Assembly: GCA_039707655.1 (NCBI GenBank)
Contig: CM077671.1
Coordinates: 365,082,720 to 365,146,719 of the forward strand
DNA length: 64,000 nucleotides
Reading direction: 5' to 3'
From: Elymus sibiricus
Taxonomy: Eukaryota; Streptophyta; Magnoliopsida; Poales; Poaceae
Below are positions 42,199 to 55,105 of the stretch, in pieces; position 1 is the stretch's first letter, and every line of letters starts with the position of its first letter. The notes beneath the pieces are model-generated. The model saw only the letters and a program-made list of their open reading frames with translations, was not told where the DNA came from and searched no databases. The translations under genes were made by a program, and so were the position numbers.

Positions 42199-45100
42199 AT
42201 AAACACTATTCTGATCACGGGATCAAAATATTATTCTGATCACGGGTTGAAGTTCCTGAGTTACACAACCTGAACTTCCCTCTGTAGGAACCCGACCTTC
42301 GGGCTATCTTCACAACCGTGTCTCCCCGCGCGAATTATTCTGGTCAGTCGTGTTCTATGTGATGTAAGTGTAATCTGGAAACGGTTTTTAGCAACTAAAT
42401 GCCCGTTTTAAATAGGAATCTCGCTCGTTGGCGGATTTGCTCTCGGGACGTGATGAACTTGCGTCTGTTGCAATTTTACTGCCTGAGTTGTTCGACCTGA
42501 ACTTCCCTTGGTGAGAGGTTGAACTTCCCGTAACATTGTCCAAATGAGGCTTGCAATATACCGTTGGAAAGCTGTGGACAAGACGGTCACGACCTAAGTT
42601 GAATTTTTGTCAAAATCTAAATGGTTTAAGAGCAGTTTTGAAAACCGTTTTTCTTCACACAATAAAACGTGAATCATATCTTTGAGCCTATTTCTAAACC
42701 GTTTATCGGAATGAGGCAAATGAGATGGCGTTGGATAGCTGCTGCAAATCCTCTTCTTTTTCGTAGAGAAAGTTTTTTCCAATTTTAAACTATTTAAACG
42801 TAATTTTGAAAATGGCCGAAGTCCCACCGAGTTCTTATTTTCGCGTTATTTTCTCAACGGTTTATCGGAATGTAGCAAATGATATGGTGTTGGAAAGCTT
42901 GAAGAAAAGCGAAACTTTGTTATGTAGATTATTTTTTCCAATTCTTTACAGTTTTAAGTCAATTTTGAAAATGGCGAAAAACGTTTTTTGGACGTAATTT
43001 CTACAAAATTTATCGGAATGGGGCAACTAATATACCGTTGAAAAGCTACGAAAAATGCGAAACTTTTTCATGTAGATGGTTTTCTCTGATTCCTAGCCAT
43101 TTTCAAGCAATTTTGAAAACAGCGAGATCATGCGTTGTGCCTTTTATCGCGAAACAGAGTCTTCGAAAATGCACCGCGCGAAGAACTTGAACTTCATCAG
43201 CACGTCTACGTGAACTTCACTCTGTTTCTGCACGTGCTATTTTTTGCTCGTAGCTCTCCATCCACTCACCGGAATTGAGAAAGTGATATACCGATGGAAA
43301 GCTGATGTAAACACGCAACTTTTCCGTCTTGATTATTTTTTTCATACTCGCGACGGTTTAAAAGATTTTCATCTGAAATTCATTCAGTGTAGTAGCTGAA
43401 CTTCCTGCTGTTTTCACGTTGAACTTCTGTCGTGTATTTTTTGTTTGTAATTTCTCACCCATTCGTCGGTGTTACACAAATGATATTCCTTTTTGTACAA
43501 ACCTCTATCACAATATTTTTCTAACTTTCTCCGACCGGGAACTTGAACTTATAGCAAGAAAAAAATTGGACCTTGCCTTTTTATTCATCTTTCTCACATT
43601 AAACAAACACCATATAGTACGTGAACTTTCTCCGTTTTTATAATTTGGTTTTTCAATTTTCTTTTTTTGAAATCGAATTGCTCCCAAATAATAACTAAAC
43701 TTCTTTGTGGATTGAGAGAATTATTTTAAAACATAAAAAACAATTTTTGTGTGTGTTTTTGAACATGGAAATACGAGGTGATCCTCTCTTGCAAGAATTT
43801 TTGAACTTTCCCGGGAAGAGCACGTGAACTTCTTGCAACAACCATTTAGGCTTCTAATTTTTTTCTTTTATTCTCACCTGAAACGCATTCCTTGTAGTAC
43901 TTGAACTCCTCATTGTTTTCACTATGAACTTATGTCACGTTTTTGTTTAAAGTTCTCACTTTTCTTAATTTAGTAAAAACATCCGGGTTGCTTTACATGT
44001 CGAACTACTCCATTATTTTTAATTTTAACTTCTGAGATTTTTTATTTTGAACTTCTATGTATTTATTTTATAAACAGGGAAAATAAAATGATGTGTCTTC
44101 CGTGTAAGGAATTTCACCAGTTTAATTTGAACTTCTCAGCTTTTTTTATTTGAACATATTCATTTTACTCTTTAGTAACGAGAAAAAAAATCTGAGTTTT
44201 TTTCGTAAACTTCGAACTTCTCTGCTATTTTAATTTGAACTTCTCAGCCTTTTTTATTTAAAATTTCTCATTTTATTCTTTAGTAACGATAAAAAAATAT
44301 GAGTTTTTTAGATACTTTGAACTTCTCTGTTATTTTAATTTGAATTTCTTAGTCTTATTCTTAGGAAGGAAATATGTTTTTAAATAAGTATCAAACATTT
44401 TTTTTAATTGAACTTCGTAGTTTTAATTTTCCTAGAAACGGAAATAATTTGAGTTTTCCGTTTACATCGAACTACTCCTTTATTTTAATTTGAACTTCTT
44501 CATTTTTATTCTTTAGTAAGAAGGAAAATCTGAGTTTTTTTATAAATATCGAACTTCTCTATTTTTGTAATTCGGACTTCTTGGTTTATTTCTTTTAGCA
44601 TCGAATTATCCTAGTTTTGTAATAAATATTGGACCGTCCGCTATTTAATTTGAACTTATAGAGTTTTTCTAATTTTAGAAACGATGACAACCTGTTTTAT
44701 GATTTTTGAACTTCTCTATTTTTAAAATTCGAACTTCTTGTTTTTTATTGTTGAACTTCTTGTTTTTCATTCTTTAATAATGATAAAAATCAGGATTTTG
44801 TATAAACATTGAACTGCTCATTTTTTAAAATTTGGACTTCTTGGGGCTTTTTGAATTTTATTTTTGACATGTAACCACTCTCTTTTTTGAACAGAAGATG
44901 GCACCAATAGGTGCCAATATATTTAGCTCATATCAGTCATTGTACATGAAGGATTACATGATCTGCCAGAAAATAGTAGAAGTAAACAGCAGAGACAGAG
45001 AAGCTGAATACAAGTCCTAGATAGCAGTTAGGGAGCAAAATCCCAAACTGATGAACCAGATGACAAGAGAGTAGCTGGGCATGATGAGTAACATATGCAT

Positions 45101-46720
45101 GACTTTAACAAACTGTTGGCAACAAAACAGAGAAGAAGATGAAGATTAGGAGCAGCCGCCTTAGCAGGAGTATTTCTGTTTGCCAAGAGACTTGAACAGA
45201 CTCGCGCGGGGCACCAGACCATGCCTCACCCTTGTGTCTGATGGAAAGCGAAGGTCCTGAGATACGCCACAAGAACCAGGCTCTCGTTCATTGACTCTCT
45301 TTGCACCAAGACCAAAAGGTGTTAGGCTTTCATTATTAGCACTGCAACTGTTCAATCTTGCCCGTGTCCATAATGATCTAATCCCGATGGTGGAATCCCC
45401 ATGGTGCACGACCCTACTCTCTGCATGCCCAGCCACCCCCAAAGTTCCGGTGCAATTCCTGTGAAAACACAAACCTTTGCATCTCCAGAAGATCAAAAAC
45501 ATCAAAAAATTGAGAGTCCTGTACCTACACAAGTGAATTCCCTAAAGACCATATAATAAGAGCAGGAGCGCATTGTCATCTGAAATTCGCATATAGTACG
45601 TAGGGCAAACACTAAATATTCAGCTCTCAACACCATAGCCTAAGCACATAACCTGAAATTAAGAAAAGGAGAATCTCCAATCTGCACCAAAGTCTGTCAT
45701 GAGAGACCTGCAAATAGCCTTAAAACAGTACATTGTACAGCGTTGCTTCACAACAAAACACCAAAACTTTACTGTGTGTTTTTTCCAAGGTTTCTCAGAA
45801 CAAAACCTTTGAATTCACACGGACATTTGGCTGTAGAACACAAATCAATTTCTGATTTCAGGCAATGAAGTAATATATGGTCTTTTTGAGAAGTTCAGAG
45901 AGATAAACTAGGAGCTGCAAGGAGTGAGAAACAGGGTAGCAGCAACTTCCTTATCAACCAGAGAGAGAAGCTAGTGCACCGATAGAGGAGGAGAGAAGTT
46001 GTAGTTGCTGCACATAGAGAGGAGGAGAGCAGTTGATGTTGCATCATAGAGAGAGGCAGCAGGTCACCATCGGCAAACCACACTTCTGCATCGGCTAATC
46101 TTTCAGTCGTTGACGATTCCTGCCATTGGTGAAGGTCGAGGCGGCCCTCTCGAGAAGCTCAACTACACAAAGATTAGCAGAGGCAGGCGTAGCGGGGCTT
46201 GGTGGCCGAGGAACACAGAGGTAGGCGGTCGCAGGGGAGGATGATGGGTGGATGCTTGGCGGGGTTGGCGGGTCGCACCTCGGCAGATGAAGGCACACAG
46301 GGCGCAGCAGGATCCAGTCGAGGGGGTCGGGGCTGGGTGCGTGGCGGCCGGAGAAGGTGGCGGGAGGCCACGCCGGTGGGAGGCACGGCGGCCGGAGAAG
46401 CTGGCGGGTGGCCGCGACGGTGGGAGGCATGGCGGCCGAAAAGCTGGCGGGTGGCCACGGCGGTCGGGGAAGTTGGTGGGTGGCCCCGGCGGCCGGAGAA
46501 ACTGGCAGGTGGCCGCGGCGGCCGGAGAAGGTGGTGGGTGGCCGCGGCTACCAGAGAAGGTGGCGCAATGGCCCTGTTGGAGCGGGAGATCGGCGGTGGA
46601 ATTGGGGACCGAGGCGGGTGGAGAACGAGTGGTCGTGGGTGTTTTTTTGCTACGGGTTCGGGAGTTCAGAAACGTCTCCTCCGCCCTATATACGGCGATG
46701 TGATCAGAATAACTGTTTAT
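42199..46720. mobile_element. Unclassified 4.5-kb TIR element inside a (TA)n tract
   Basis: The left end ATAAACACTATTCTGATCAC (42199-42218) is matched inverted at 46700-46720 with one substitution plus one inserted base. Both sides are TA repeats: (TA)n at 42182-42200 on the left and 46722-46735 on the right. The left 2.7 kb consists of units carrying GTTGGAAAGC, then an AT-rich stretch with dozens of TTGAACTTCT motifs. The right 1.8 kb is of normal composition and ends in a GC-rich repeat (46190-46620) with a TATATA box near 46686-46691, as if a minus-strand transcript started just inside the right TIR. No transposase is recognised. Confidence 0.55.
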
Positions 46721-46756
46721 GTATATATATATATACATAAACACTATTATGATCAC
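46700..46756. repeat. 57-bp near-perfect inverted repeat centred on (TA)n
   Basis: GTGATCAGAATAACTGTTTATG (46700-46721) pairs with CATAAACACTATTATGATCAC (46736-46756) around a TA tract. It arises because the right TIR of one element copy faces the left TIR of the next. Confidence 0.85.
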
Positions 46757-48750
46757 GGGATGAGAATAATATTCTGATAACTACCTGACTCGTCCCAGCA
46801 GTAGCACTTACACTTCCCCGAATGCTAGGTTGAACTTCCGTCAAAAGTGCCCAAATGGGGCTTGTGATATACCGTTGGAAAGCTATGGACACCAGTATAA
46901 CAGCCTAGGTCGAATTTTTGGCAAAATGTACACGGTTTAAGAGCAGTTTTGAAAACCGTTTTTCTTCATACAAAAAAACATGAATCGTATTTTCGAGCCT
47001 ATTTCTAAACCGTTTATCGGAATGGGGCAAATGAGATGGCGTTGGATAGCTGCTGCAAATCCGCTCATTTCACATGTTGATCATTTTCCCAAATTCCCTA
47101 CGGTTAAAGAGGAATTTAAAAAATGGCAGAATTTCAGAAACCGAACAGCCGGGTTCGTATTTCAGGGTTAATTCTAAAACGGCTAGTCCGATTGGCACAT
47201 ATGATATGGCGTTGGAAAGCTTATGAAAATGCGCATCTTTTCATATAAAAAGTTTGTTCTAAATATGAACGGTTTAAAAGTAATTTAGTAAACGGCAAAA
47301 TCTGTACCGAGTTCGTATTTTCGCGTTATTTTCTCAACGGTTTGTCAGAATGCAGCATATAATACGGCGTTGGAAAGCTTTAAGAAATGCCAAACTTTCA
47401 TATATAGATTGTTTTTTCCAATTCGTTATGATGTTAAGTCAATTTTGAAAATGGTAAAAACGTTTTTTGGCCGTAATTTCTATAAATTTTATCGGAATGG
47501 GGCAAATAATATACCGTTGAAAAGCTACGGAAAATGCAAAACTTTTTCATGTAGATGGTTTTCTCTGAATCCTAGCCGTGTTCAAGCAATTTCAAAAATG
47601 GTGAGATCACGTGTTCTGCCTTTTATCGCGACATGGATGCTTCGAAAATGCACCGCGTGAAGAACTTGAACTTCTCGGCTGTGTCTACTTGAACTTCACT
47701 CTGTTCGTCACGTGGTGTTTTTTGCTCGTAACTCTCCATCCACTTATCGGAATTCAGCAAATGATATACGGTTGGAAAGCTGCTGTAAACACGACTTGAA
47801 CTTATAGCAACAACAAAATTGGACCTTGCTTTTTTATTCATCTTTCTCACATTAAGCACACACCATGTAATACATGAACTTTCTCCATTTTAATAATTTG
47901 AATTTTTGATTCTCTTTTTTTGAAATCCAATTGCTTCCAAATAATAACTGAACTTCTTTGTGGATTGAGAGAATTATTTTAAAACACCAAAAACAATTTT
48001 CGTTTGTGTTTTCGAACATGGAAATACAAGGTGAAACTTTCTCGCAAGAATTTTTGAACTTCCCCGGACAGAGCACGTGAACTTGCTTCAACAAACCTTT
48101 TAAGCTTTTAGTTTTTTATTCTTTTATTCTCACCAGAAACACATTCCTTGTAGTACTTGAACTTCACGTTGTTTTCACTATGAACTTCTGTCACGTTTTT
48201 ATTAGAGTTTTTCATAAACTTTGAACTTCTCTGCTATTTTAATTTAGACTTCTTAGTCTTATTCTTCGGAGGGAAACATGTTTTTAAATAAGCATCAACC
48301 ATTTTTTTAAAATAAACTTCGTAGTTTTATTTTTCCTAGGAATGGAAATAATTTGAGTTTTCCGTTTACATCGAACTACTCCTTTATTTTAATTTGAACT
48401 TCTTGATTTTTATTCTTCAGTAACAGTGAAAATATGAGTTTTTTTGTAAATATCGAACTTCTCTATTTTTGTTATTTGGACTTCTTGGTTTATTTCTTTT
48501 AGCATCGAAATATCCTAGTTTTGTAATAAATATTGGATCGTTCGTTATTTAAATTTGAACTTCTAGAGTTTTTCTAATTTTAGAAACGATGACAACCCTT
48601 TTTATGATTTTAGAACTTCTCTATTTTTAAAATTCGAACTTCTTGTTTTTTATTGTTAAACTTCTTGTTTTTCATTCTTTAATAATTTGGAAAATCTGTT
48701 TTTTATAAACATTGAACTTCTCCTTTTTTTAATTTGGACTTCTTGGGCAT
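46737..48750 (+). mobile_element. Second copy of the (TA)n-associated element, left part
   Basis: It begins ATAAACACTATTATGATCAC directly after the TA tract that ends the first copy. It follows the same order of sequence for 2 kb (GTTGGAAAGC units, then GAACTTC units), with internal deletions relative to 42199-44860. I found no matching right terminus downstream, so this copy is truncated or its end has decayed. Confidence 0.5.
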
Positions 48751-51435
48751 TTTTCATCTTTAAATGATGAGAGCTCAACCAATTAGACACACTCAGAGAA
48801 GAACTACAACCATGCACCGATGCTCCCCTACACACATTGTTTCTTTATTCTTCCTGTAATATACATTGAAGCACACATATTGTTTCTTTTTCCTTCCTAT
48901 AATATACATATTGAACCACACGCCTATAGTTCGTTCTTTAGTATCAGATGACAATAGGTATAACCGCTCTCCGGACAATGTGTGTGGTTGGTGGAAACAC
49001 CAAAAAACCAAGAAAAAATATGTACTCAGAAAAGAACTACTTCTATATGCTAAGCAGAGGCACCATGTGGGTGCATGTGATTCCATCTGGATCTGATCGT
49101 CCTTGCGGCTGCAAGAACAAGACGATTCAACTATCATGTTACTAGAACTGAAGCTTGCAGTAACTTCTTTATAGAGAACTTGGTCCATCATGTAGGATCA
49201 GAAGTTACAATTAACAGGAACAAATTCAAGCACACATACCTGGAGTTCATCAATTGATGTTCCTTCTAAACAAGTACTTTTCGAATAAAAGGCATACGAC
49301 CCTGCTCCATTTTTACTGAAAATGGAACCACGATGTGACACAAGCATCAGTGACATAAAGAACATGGCACATGAGCTTTAATATACATGAGCTTTCTGTT
49401 ATATGTGAACGTTTTTTCTATCAATCTATGAAATTCAGTGAGAGGTGAATCCTAGGTAAAATCCATGGGTGACCTCACCCATTTTTGATTTGCTAGAAGT
49501 GGTGAACGCCCAACCACTCTGCAACCAAGAACACACCAGGACACGCATGGTGTATTGGACAGTAGAACATGAAGAATTCTACAGAGAAATAAAGGACTTT
49601 TTATTTTTTGCAGAGTGCATGGAGATGCCCATTTTGTTTCAGTAAAAAAAACACTCCTCTTTAAGCAGAAAACAAAACGACGATCAATTTCCTCCAGGCA
49701 TAAAAGCAACACGAATACATCTACTGTACTGCTGTCAGAATTTATTTCCATTTTGCCTAATATGAACCAGCAAGTCCCCCATATAAACGTCGCTTCTTTC
49801 TATACAATGACTTGGAGCGTGCACAATTTTTGAACTTCACCAGTTTGGACATCTTTGTAGGAAAGTGTAGAAAAAACTACTAAAATGCAGAAAAATCAAG
49901 TCGTGTAATCCACATGACATGGAAATCATGAGCAAAATTATTTTGTTCCTGTCAGAATTTTTCACTGATTGAACATCCATGGCACAAGAAGTTCAACATC
50001 CATTTTCAATCATTCTTTTTCTGACAAATAAGATGAACGAAGAACAAGAAAGAGGTGCAGAGCGCAGACCGTGTCGGAGGGGAGGGAAGGTCACGGCGGA
50101 GTGCAGAGAAGGTCACGACAAGGGTGGGGAAGTTGGGTGCAGGTGGAAGGGAGGTAGTCGTGGCTTGGAAATAAAATATCTGCAGGAAGATCTTAACTTG
50201 AACTGGTAATACAACCAAACTTGTCCTTCTTTCATATAATTTCAACGAGAAATTGAAGGATCTGTGTTTAGGGGGGAAAGCATCATTTTGCATCTTGATC
50301 CACATGCACTTGTCATCGCTTCTGCCATACGGGAGGATGAGCAGATAGGGGGAAAGAGGCATGTCCATAGGGGAGGATGAGCAGACGGGAGAAAGAGGCA
50401 TGTCCCCATGGCTTATTTTGCAGGGGCCGCCATTAGAGGCCATAGGGGCAAGAGCTGTTGGGGTGGCGATGGATTTGCATCAGGTGGCTGACTACGCGCA
50501 CAGGGGAAGCTGGCCTGCCAGGAACCGGTGGTGATGGAGCATGCGAGCCAGGACCCCGGCGATGGCGGCGCTTGGGATCCAGGGCCCTGCGGCGGCACAC
50601 ATGGATCCATGACCCGACGAACAACACATGGTGTTCCGGGGCTCATGCGGTGGCTGGATCCGAGGGTTGCGGTGGAAGAAGGCTCACCGGACATGGCAGA
50701 GGAGGTGCCCCAGTCGCGCGGAAGGAGGCATGCCGGCCGTTGAGGAGGAGGGAAGGTGGCAACGCGGGAGGTGGCTTGGCGGCCGCGGGGGAGGAGGGGT
50801 GCCGACCGCGCGGGAGGAGGCGCTCTGGCTATGGAGGAGGGGCGCCGGCCGCGCGGGAGGTGTGGTGGTGATTTGGGACTTGGGAGAGGATGTCGGGAAG
50901 TTTTGGATACGGGAGGTTAGAGGTAGCTCTGTTTTTTTGTTCTCCGATCCACCGGTTTGCAATGCTAATGCATGTTTTTGTAACCTTAATTACCTGGTTG
51001 GTGCTCACGTCGCCTTCATCTTTAGAAAACCCCGACCAATGATCAGAGGAGCCTACCCACAGGCTAGAGTCGTCCATGCTATTTGGCTAAAGAATGAAAA
51101 GAGTGTCTAATGCATAAAGAATGAAATGAATGAGCCTACCAAAATGCACACAGGTTGTGTCATACGCAACGAAAAAAATAGCGCTATCTAAAATAACGTG
51201 GCCCTTCTCCAAATATATACCAGAAATTAAGCATTTAAACATCTAAAATTTTGTCTAGGATCCATACATGCATAACTAGTTAAGATGAACAACAAAAACA
51301 ATACAATATAGCAGTTATAAAATGAACTAGATGGAGAAACATAGCAATACAACATGGCAGTTTGAAGATGGAACTAGCAAACATTGCAACAGACCAACAA
51401 GTAAACAATACAACATACCTGCAACATATAATTAA
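48751..51435. other. Unassigned interior of the second CACTA element
   Basis: No gene recognised. A short tandem duplication at 48830-48915 repeats TTGTTTCTTT, TTCCT and TAATATACAT units. A GC-rich stretch, 50440-50870, yields Gly/Arg-rich frames on both strands with GAGGAGGG-type repeats and is not supported as coding. Confidence 0.4.
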
Positions 51436-51707
51436 GGCTGCGTTTGGCACCAATGTATATTTGAAGTTTTGGGGGAATACCATGGTTTTCTAAAAAAACC
51501 ATGGTTTTAAAGACTTTGATATGTTTGGCATTAACAAATACTTTAGTTTACAAAACCGTAGTATCTCCAAAACTTTAGTTAGGTTCACAAGATGGTGAGA
51601 TCGTAATAATCGGTGTAGCCGAGTTAGGTTCACCTAGCTATCTCTAGGATCCAATAATATGTCAAACTAGAGGAAACTAAGAAAGATTGTGCTTGCCAAA
51701 CGCTCTG
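51436..51707. mobile_element. Possible Tourist/Harbinger-like MITE
   Basis: GGCTGCGTTTGGCA follows TTAA at 51432-51435, and TGCCAAACGC (51694-51703) is inverted near the right end. GTTTGGCA termini are typical of Tourist-like MITEs. The outermost bases do not match well and the right boundary is uncertain. Confidence 0.35.
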
Positions 51708-51819
51708 TAGTTTAGCCAAAGCAGTGGAAAACTTCAGCTTTTAGAAACTGAGGCATTCATTGCCCAAGCATTTGTAGATGTAATATGTTCATGTTGAGGT
51801 GAATATATACCTTGGGCGC

Positions 51820-52080
51820 GTGGTCGGCCAGCGGGGCGGCGACGGGATGCGTCGGGCACGTGGTCGAGTGGGGCGTCAGGCAGGGCGGCAATGGGATGCG
51901 TCGGGCGCATGGTCGAGCGGGGCGTCAGGTGGAGCGGCGATGGGCGGCGTCGGATGGGGCGGCGATGCGCGGCGTCGGGCGGGGCTATGACGGGCGGCGT
52001 CGGGGGCAGCGGCGGGGATCGAGAGGAGGGCGAAGGAGTTGGGGGCTCGAGAGAGTGGGGAGTAGGCCGGGCGCGAGGTG
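51820..52080. repeat. GC-rich tandem repeat near the 5' end of the second CACTA element
   Basis: Units of about 49 bp carrying GGGATGCGTCGGGC..GTGGTCGAG..GGGGCGTCAGG repeat twice (51845-51945) and continue as shorter GGCGGCGTCGGG units. The position corresponds to the GC-rich leader of the first CACTA element. Confidence 0.7.
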
Positions 52081-52283
52081 GGGATTAGATATATTAGTGG
52101 TGGGATGGGCCTATTGGGCCTAATTTGCAACGCCGGGGCTAATATGCAACGCCAGCACTAATCGAATAGCTATGGCATTTCAATTTGGCCAACGACAACA
52201 CTATTTGAAAATATTAGTGCTGGCGTCTGTAAGAAATGGCGCGCCACGAACAAGAGTTGTGGCTAGCCATTACTGCACTAGTG

Positions 52284-53237
52284 TCACATGTTAAAGTATA
52301 GACCATAAACTCTCTTGAAAACTAGCAAACTATGTTTTCAGTCATCAAACAATTACGATTCATTTTATTTTTAGGAAGCATCTATGTAAGAGCTTTGGTT
52401 TAGCAAATTCCACATACTCAACTATCATTTAGTCTTCCATGATTGCTGACACTCAAGGCATATTTTTAGAATAAATAGTTTCAGTCAAACACATAGGAAT
52501 ATAGGGGCTTAATGTTTCGCCTCCCAACTTATTTATCTCGGGGATAGTGTCAACAAATAATGAATTATGATCACCTATATTCAACTGGGTATATGTGTCT
52601 GGATATTTTCCTACCACATGATAGGTTGTCATGCACTTTTTATTTTTGGATGTGCAATCTCTTAATGAAAAGGAACATCACTTTATATTGCCCCTTGTGA
52701 TAGCAAACTTTATTATGCAGTTCGTTGCTTATATTTCTTTGTCATCACAAGATCATACAAAGCTTATTTTTCCTTACAATAAAAGATCATACATGTTTAG
52801 GAGCAATTTTTACTGCTTTGTGCATCGATGACAACTTTCTTGAAGGGTCTTATTCAATCCATAGGCAGGTATGGTGGACTCTCATGGAAGAAACTTGGCT
52901 CATGGATTTGGATGCACAAGTAGTATTTCTACTTAGTACAAAGTTTTGGATAGAAAAAGGTTTTAAACAAGCACCACATGTTAGAGGATCCATAACAATA
53001 TAACTTCTATGCAAATATACCCAAACATTACCATTATGTTGTCTTCCTTGTCTAACATCAACTATTTGATCAAGTTTGAAAACAATTAATGGGTATTCAC
53101 AATCATAGAAGATGTCCAAGATAGTGTATTTATATGTGAAACCTCTATTCCTTCAATATTCTTTCATGAATTGCTTAAATGACCAATGCTATGTTTGCTA
53201 ACTTCCAATAAATTTTACCGCTTATACTCCTAGTATG
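52284..53237 (-). other. Internal region of the minus-strand gypsy element, right of the CACTA
   Basis: Continues the element at 39602-41433; the first three bases are the duplicated TCA. No gene recognised; it is non-coding internal sequence of the kind that precedes the polypurine tract. It ends at 53237, where another LTR begins. Confidence 0.65.
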
Positions 53238-54823
53238 TGATACGTCTACAACGTATCTATAATTTTTGCTTGTTCCATGCTGTTATATTATCATTCTTGG
53301 ATGTTTTACAATCATTTTATAACAACTTTATATCATTTTTTGGGACTAACCTATTGACATAGTGCCAAAGTGCCAGTTGCTGTTTTTGCTTGTTTTTTAC
53401 TTCGCAGAAAATCAATACCAAATGGAGTCCAATCGCGACGAAACTTTTTGGAGATTTTTTTCTAGACCAGAAGACACCCAGTGGGCCAAACAACTACCGG
53501 AGAGGTGGGCTGTGGAGAGCACAACCCACCAGGGCGCGTCAGGGGGGCCCCGGCGCACCCTGATGGGTTGTGCCCTCCTCGGCCCTGTTCCGCACCGCCT
53601 CTGATGCCTATAAATTCTCAAATATTCGGAAAACCCTAGGAGAGTCGACGAAACACAATTCCAGCCGCCGCAAGTTCCAGAACCGCGAGATCCAATCTAA
53701 ACACCATCACGGAGGGGTTCATCTTCCTCATAGGTGCCTCTCTGATGATGCGTGAGTAGTCCAGCATGGACCTATGGGTCCGTATGCAGTAGCTAGATGG
53801 CTTCCTCTCTCTCTCTTATGATTCTCAATACAATGGTCTCTTGGAGATCTATTTGATGTAAACTTTTGCGGTGTGTTTGTTGGGATCCGATGAATTTTGA
53901 GTTCATGATCAGTTTCTATCCATGAATATTATTTGAGTCTTCTTTGATCTCTTATATGCATGATTGCTTATAGCCTCGTATTTCTTCTTCGAATCTTTGG
54001 TTTATTTAGGCCAACTAGATCGATTTTTCTTGCCATGGGAAGAGGTGCTTTGTGATGGGTTCGATCTTGCGGTGTTCTTTCTCAGCGACAGAAGGGGCAG
54101 CAAGACACGCATGTATCATTGCTATTAAGGATAACAAGATGGGGTCTATTCCTACATGAATAGATCTTGTCTACATGATGTCATCGTTCTTATTGCATTA
54201 CTCCGTTTTTCCATGAACTTAATACACTAGATGCATGCTGGATAGCGGTCGATGTGTGGAGTAATAGTGGTAGATGCAGGCAGGAGTCGATCTACTTATC
54301 TTGGACATGATGCCTATATAATGATCATCGCCTTGGATATCGTCATGACTATTCGATTTTCTATCAATTGCCCAACAGTAATTTGTTCACCCACCGTGCG
54401 CTATACTCATGAGAGAAGCCACTAGTGAACCCTACGGCCCCCGGGTCTACTTTTCCATCATATTGCTTTCCGATCTACGTTTTTTGCACTCTTTGTTTTC
54501 AGATCTACAAAACCAAAAACCCAAAAATATATTTCTGCATATTTACTCTTTTTATTTGTATTCTTGAGAGATCTATCTCTCCTATCTATCACTACCTAAT
54601 CTATCTTATTACCGTAGAGAGATTGACAACCTCTCTTTCGCGTCGGGTTGCAAGTATTTGTTGTTTGTGTGCAGGTGCTGCTTATTGGGTGTTGGTGATC
54701 CTCCTACTGGATCGATAACCTTGGTTTCATAACTGAGGGAAATACTTACCGTCGCTGTGCTGCATCATCCCTTCCTCTTTGGGGAAATACCGACGCTGTC
54801 TCAAGCCACGTCAAAGGAATTTC

Positions 54824-54840
54824 TGGCGCCGTTGCCGGGG
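54824..54840 (+). other. Primer-binding site, tRNA-Asp type
   Basis: TGGCGCCGTTGCCGGGG, the complement of the acceptor end of plant tRNA-Asp, 11 nt after the proposed LTR end of the element at 53238. Confidence 0.8.
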
Positions 54841-55105
54841 AGGAAGCGGTCTCTTCTACGTGCCTATTGTCGGCGCCGAGGAGACTCCATCATCATCTAC
54901 CAGGTTCCTAATCACAAATCTCATCTCCTTATAATTACATTATTTGACATTTGCCTCTCGTTTTCCTCTCCCCCACTTCACAAATTTGTCGTTTTATTCG
55001 CCCTCTTTTTCGTTTGCCTTTTTCTCGCCGGATCTCTTTTTGTTTGCTTGTGTTGCCATGTGCCTTCTATTATCTTGCATCTTCGCTTGCTAAAAATCTA
55101 TTGAT

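Larger units (their letters stand above)
41434..52283 (-). mobile_element. Second CACTA element, non-autonomous, filled with other repeats
   Basis: 10,850 bp. The left end is CACTAGTGCAGAAAAGCCTAGC and the inverted right end CACTAGTGCAGTAATGGCTAGC. The 3-bp target duplication TCA is at 41431-41433 and 52284-52286. Subterminal copies of GCTGGCG/CGCCAGC are seen at both ends (41470-41600 and 52120-52250). Orientation is taken as minus from a coiled-coil exon near the left end. No TNP2 gene remains; most of the interior is occupied by a (TA)n-flanked element, a second copy of its left part, and GC-rich repeats. Confidence 0.9.

Noticed and set aside
46163..46756. 197-codon minus-strand Pro/Ser-rich frame
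   Set aside because: GC-rich tandem repeat; frames open on both strands. Noted only as a possible transcribed leader.
50458..51110. Gly/Arg-rich frames inside the second CACTA element
   Set aside because: Overlapping open frames on both strands in GC-rich repeats, with no domain.
54824..54840. tRNA-Asp gene fragment
   Set aside because: The match is the complement of the tRNA 3' end only, next to an LTR, so it is a primer-binding site and not a tRNA gene.
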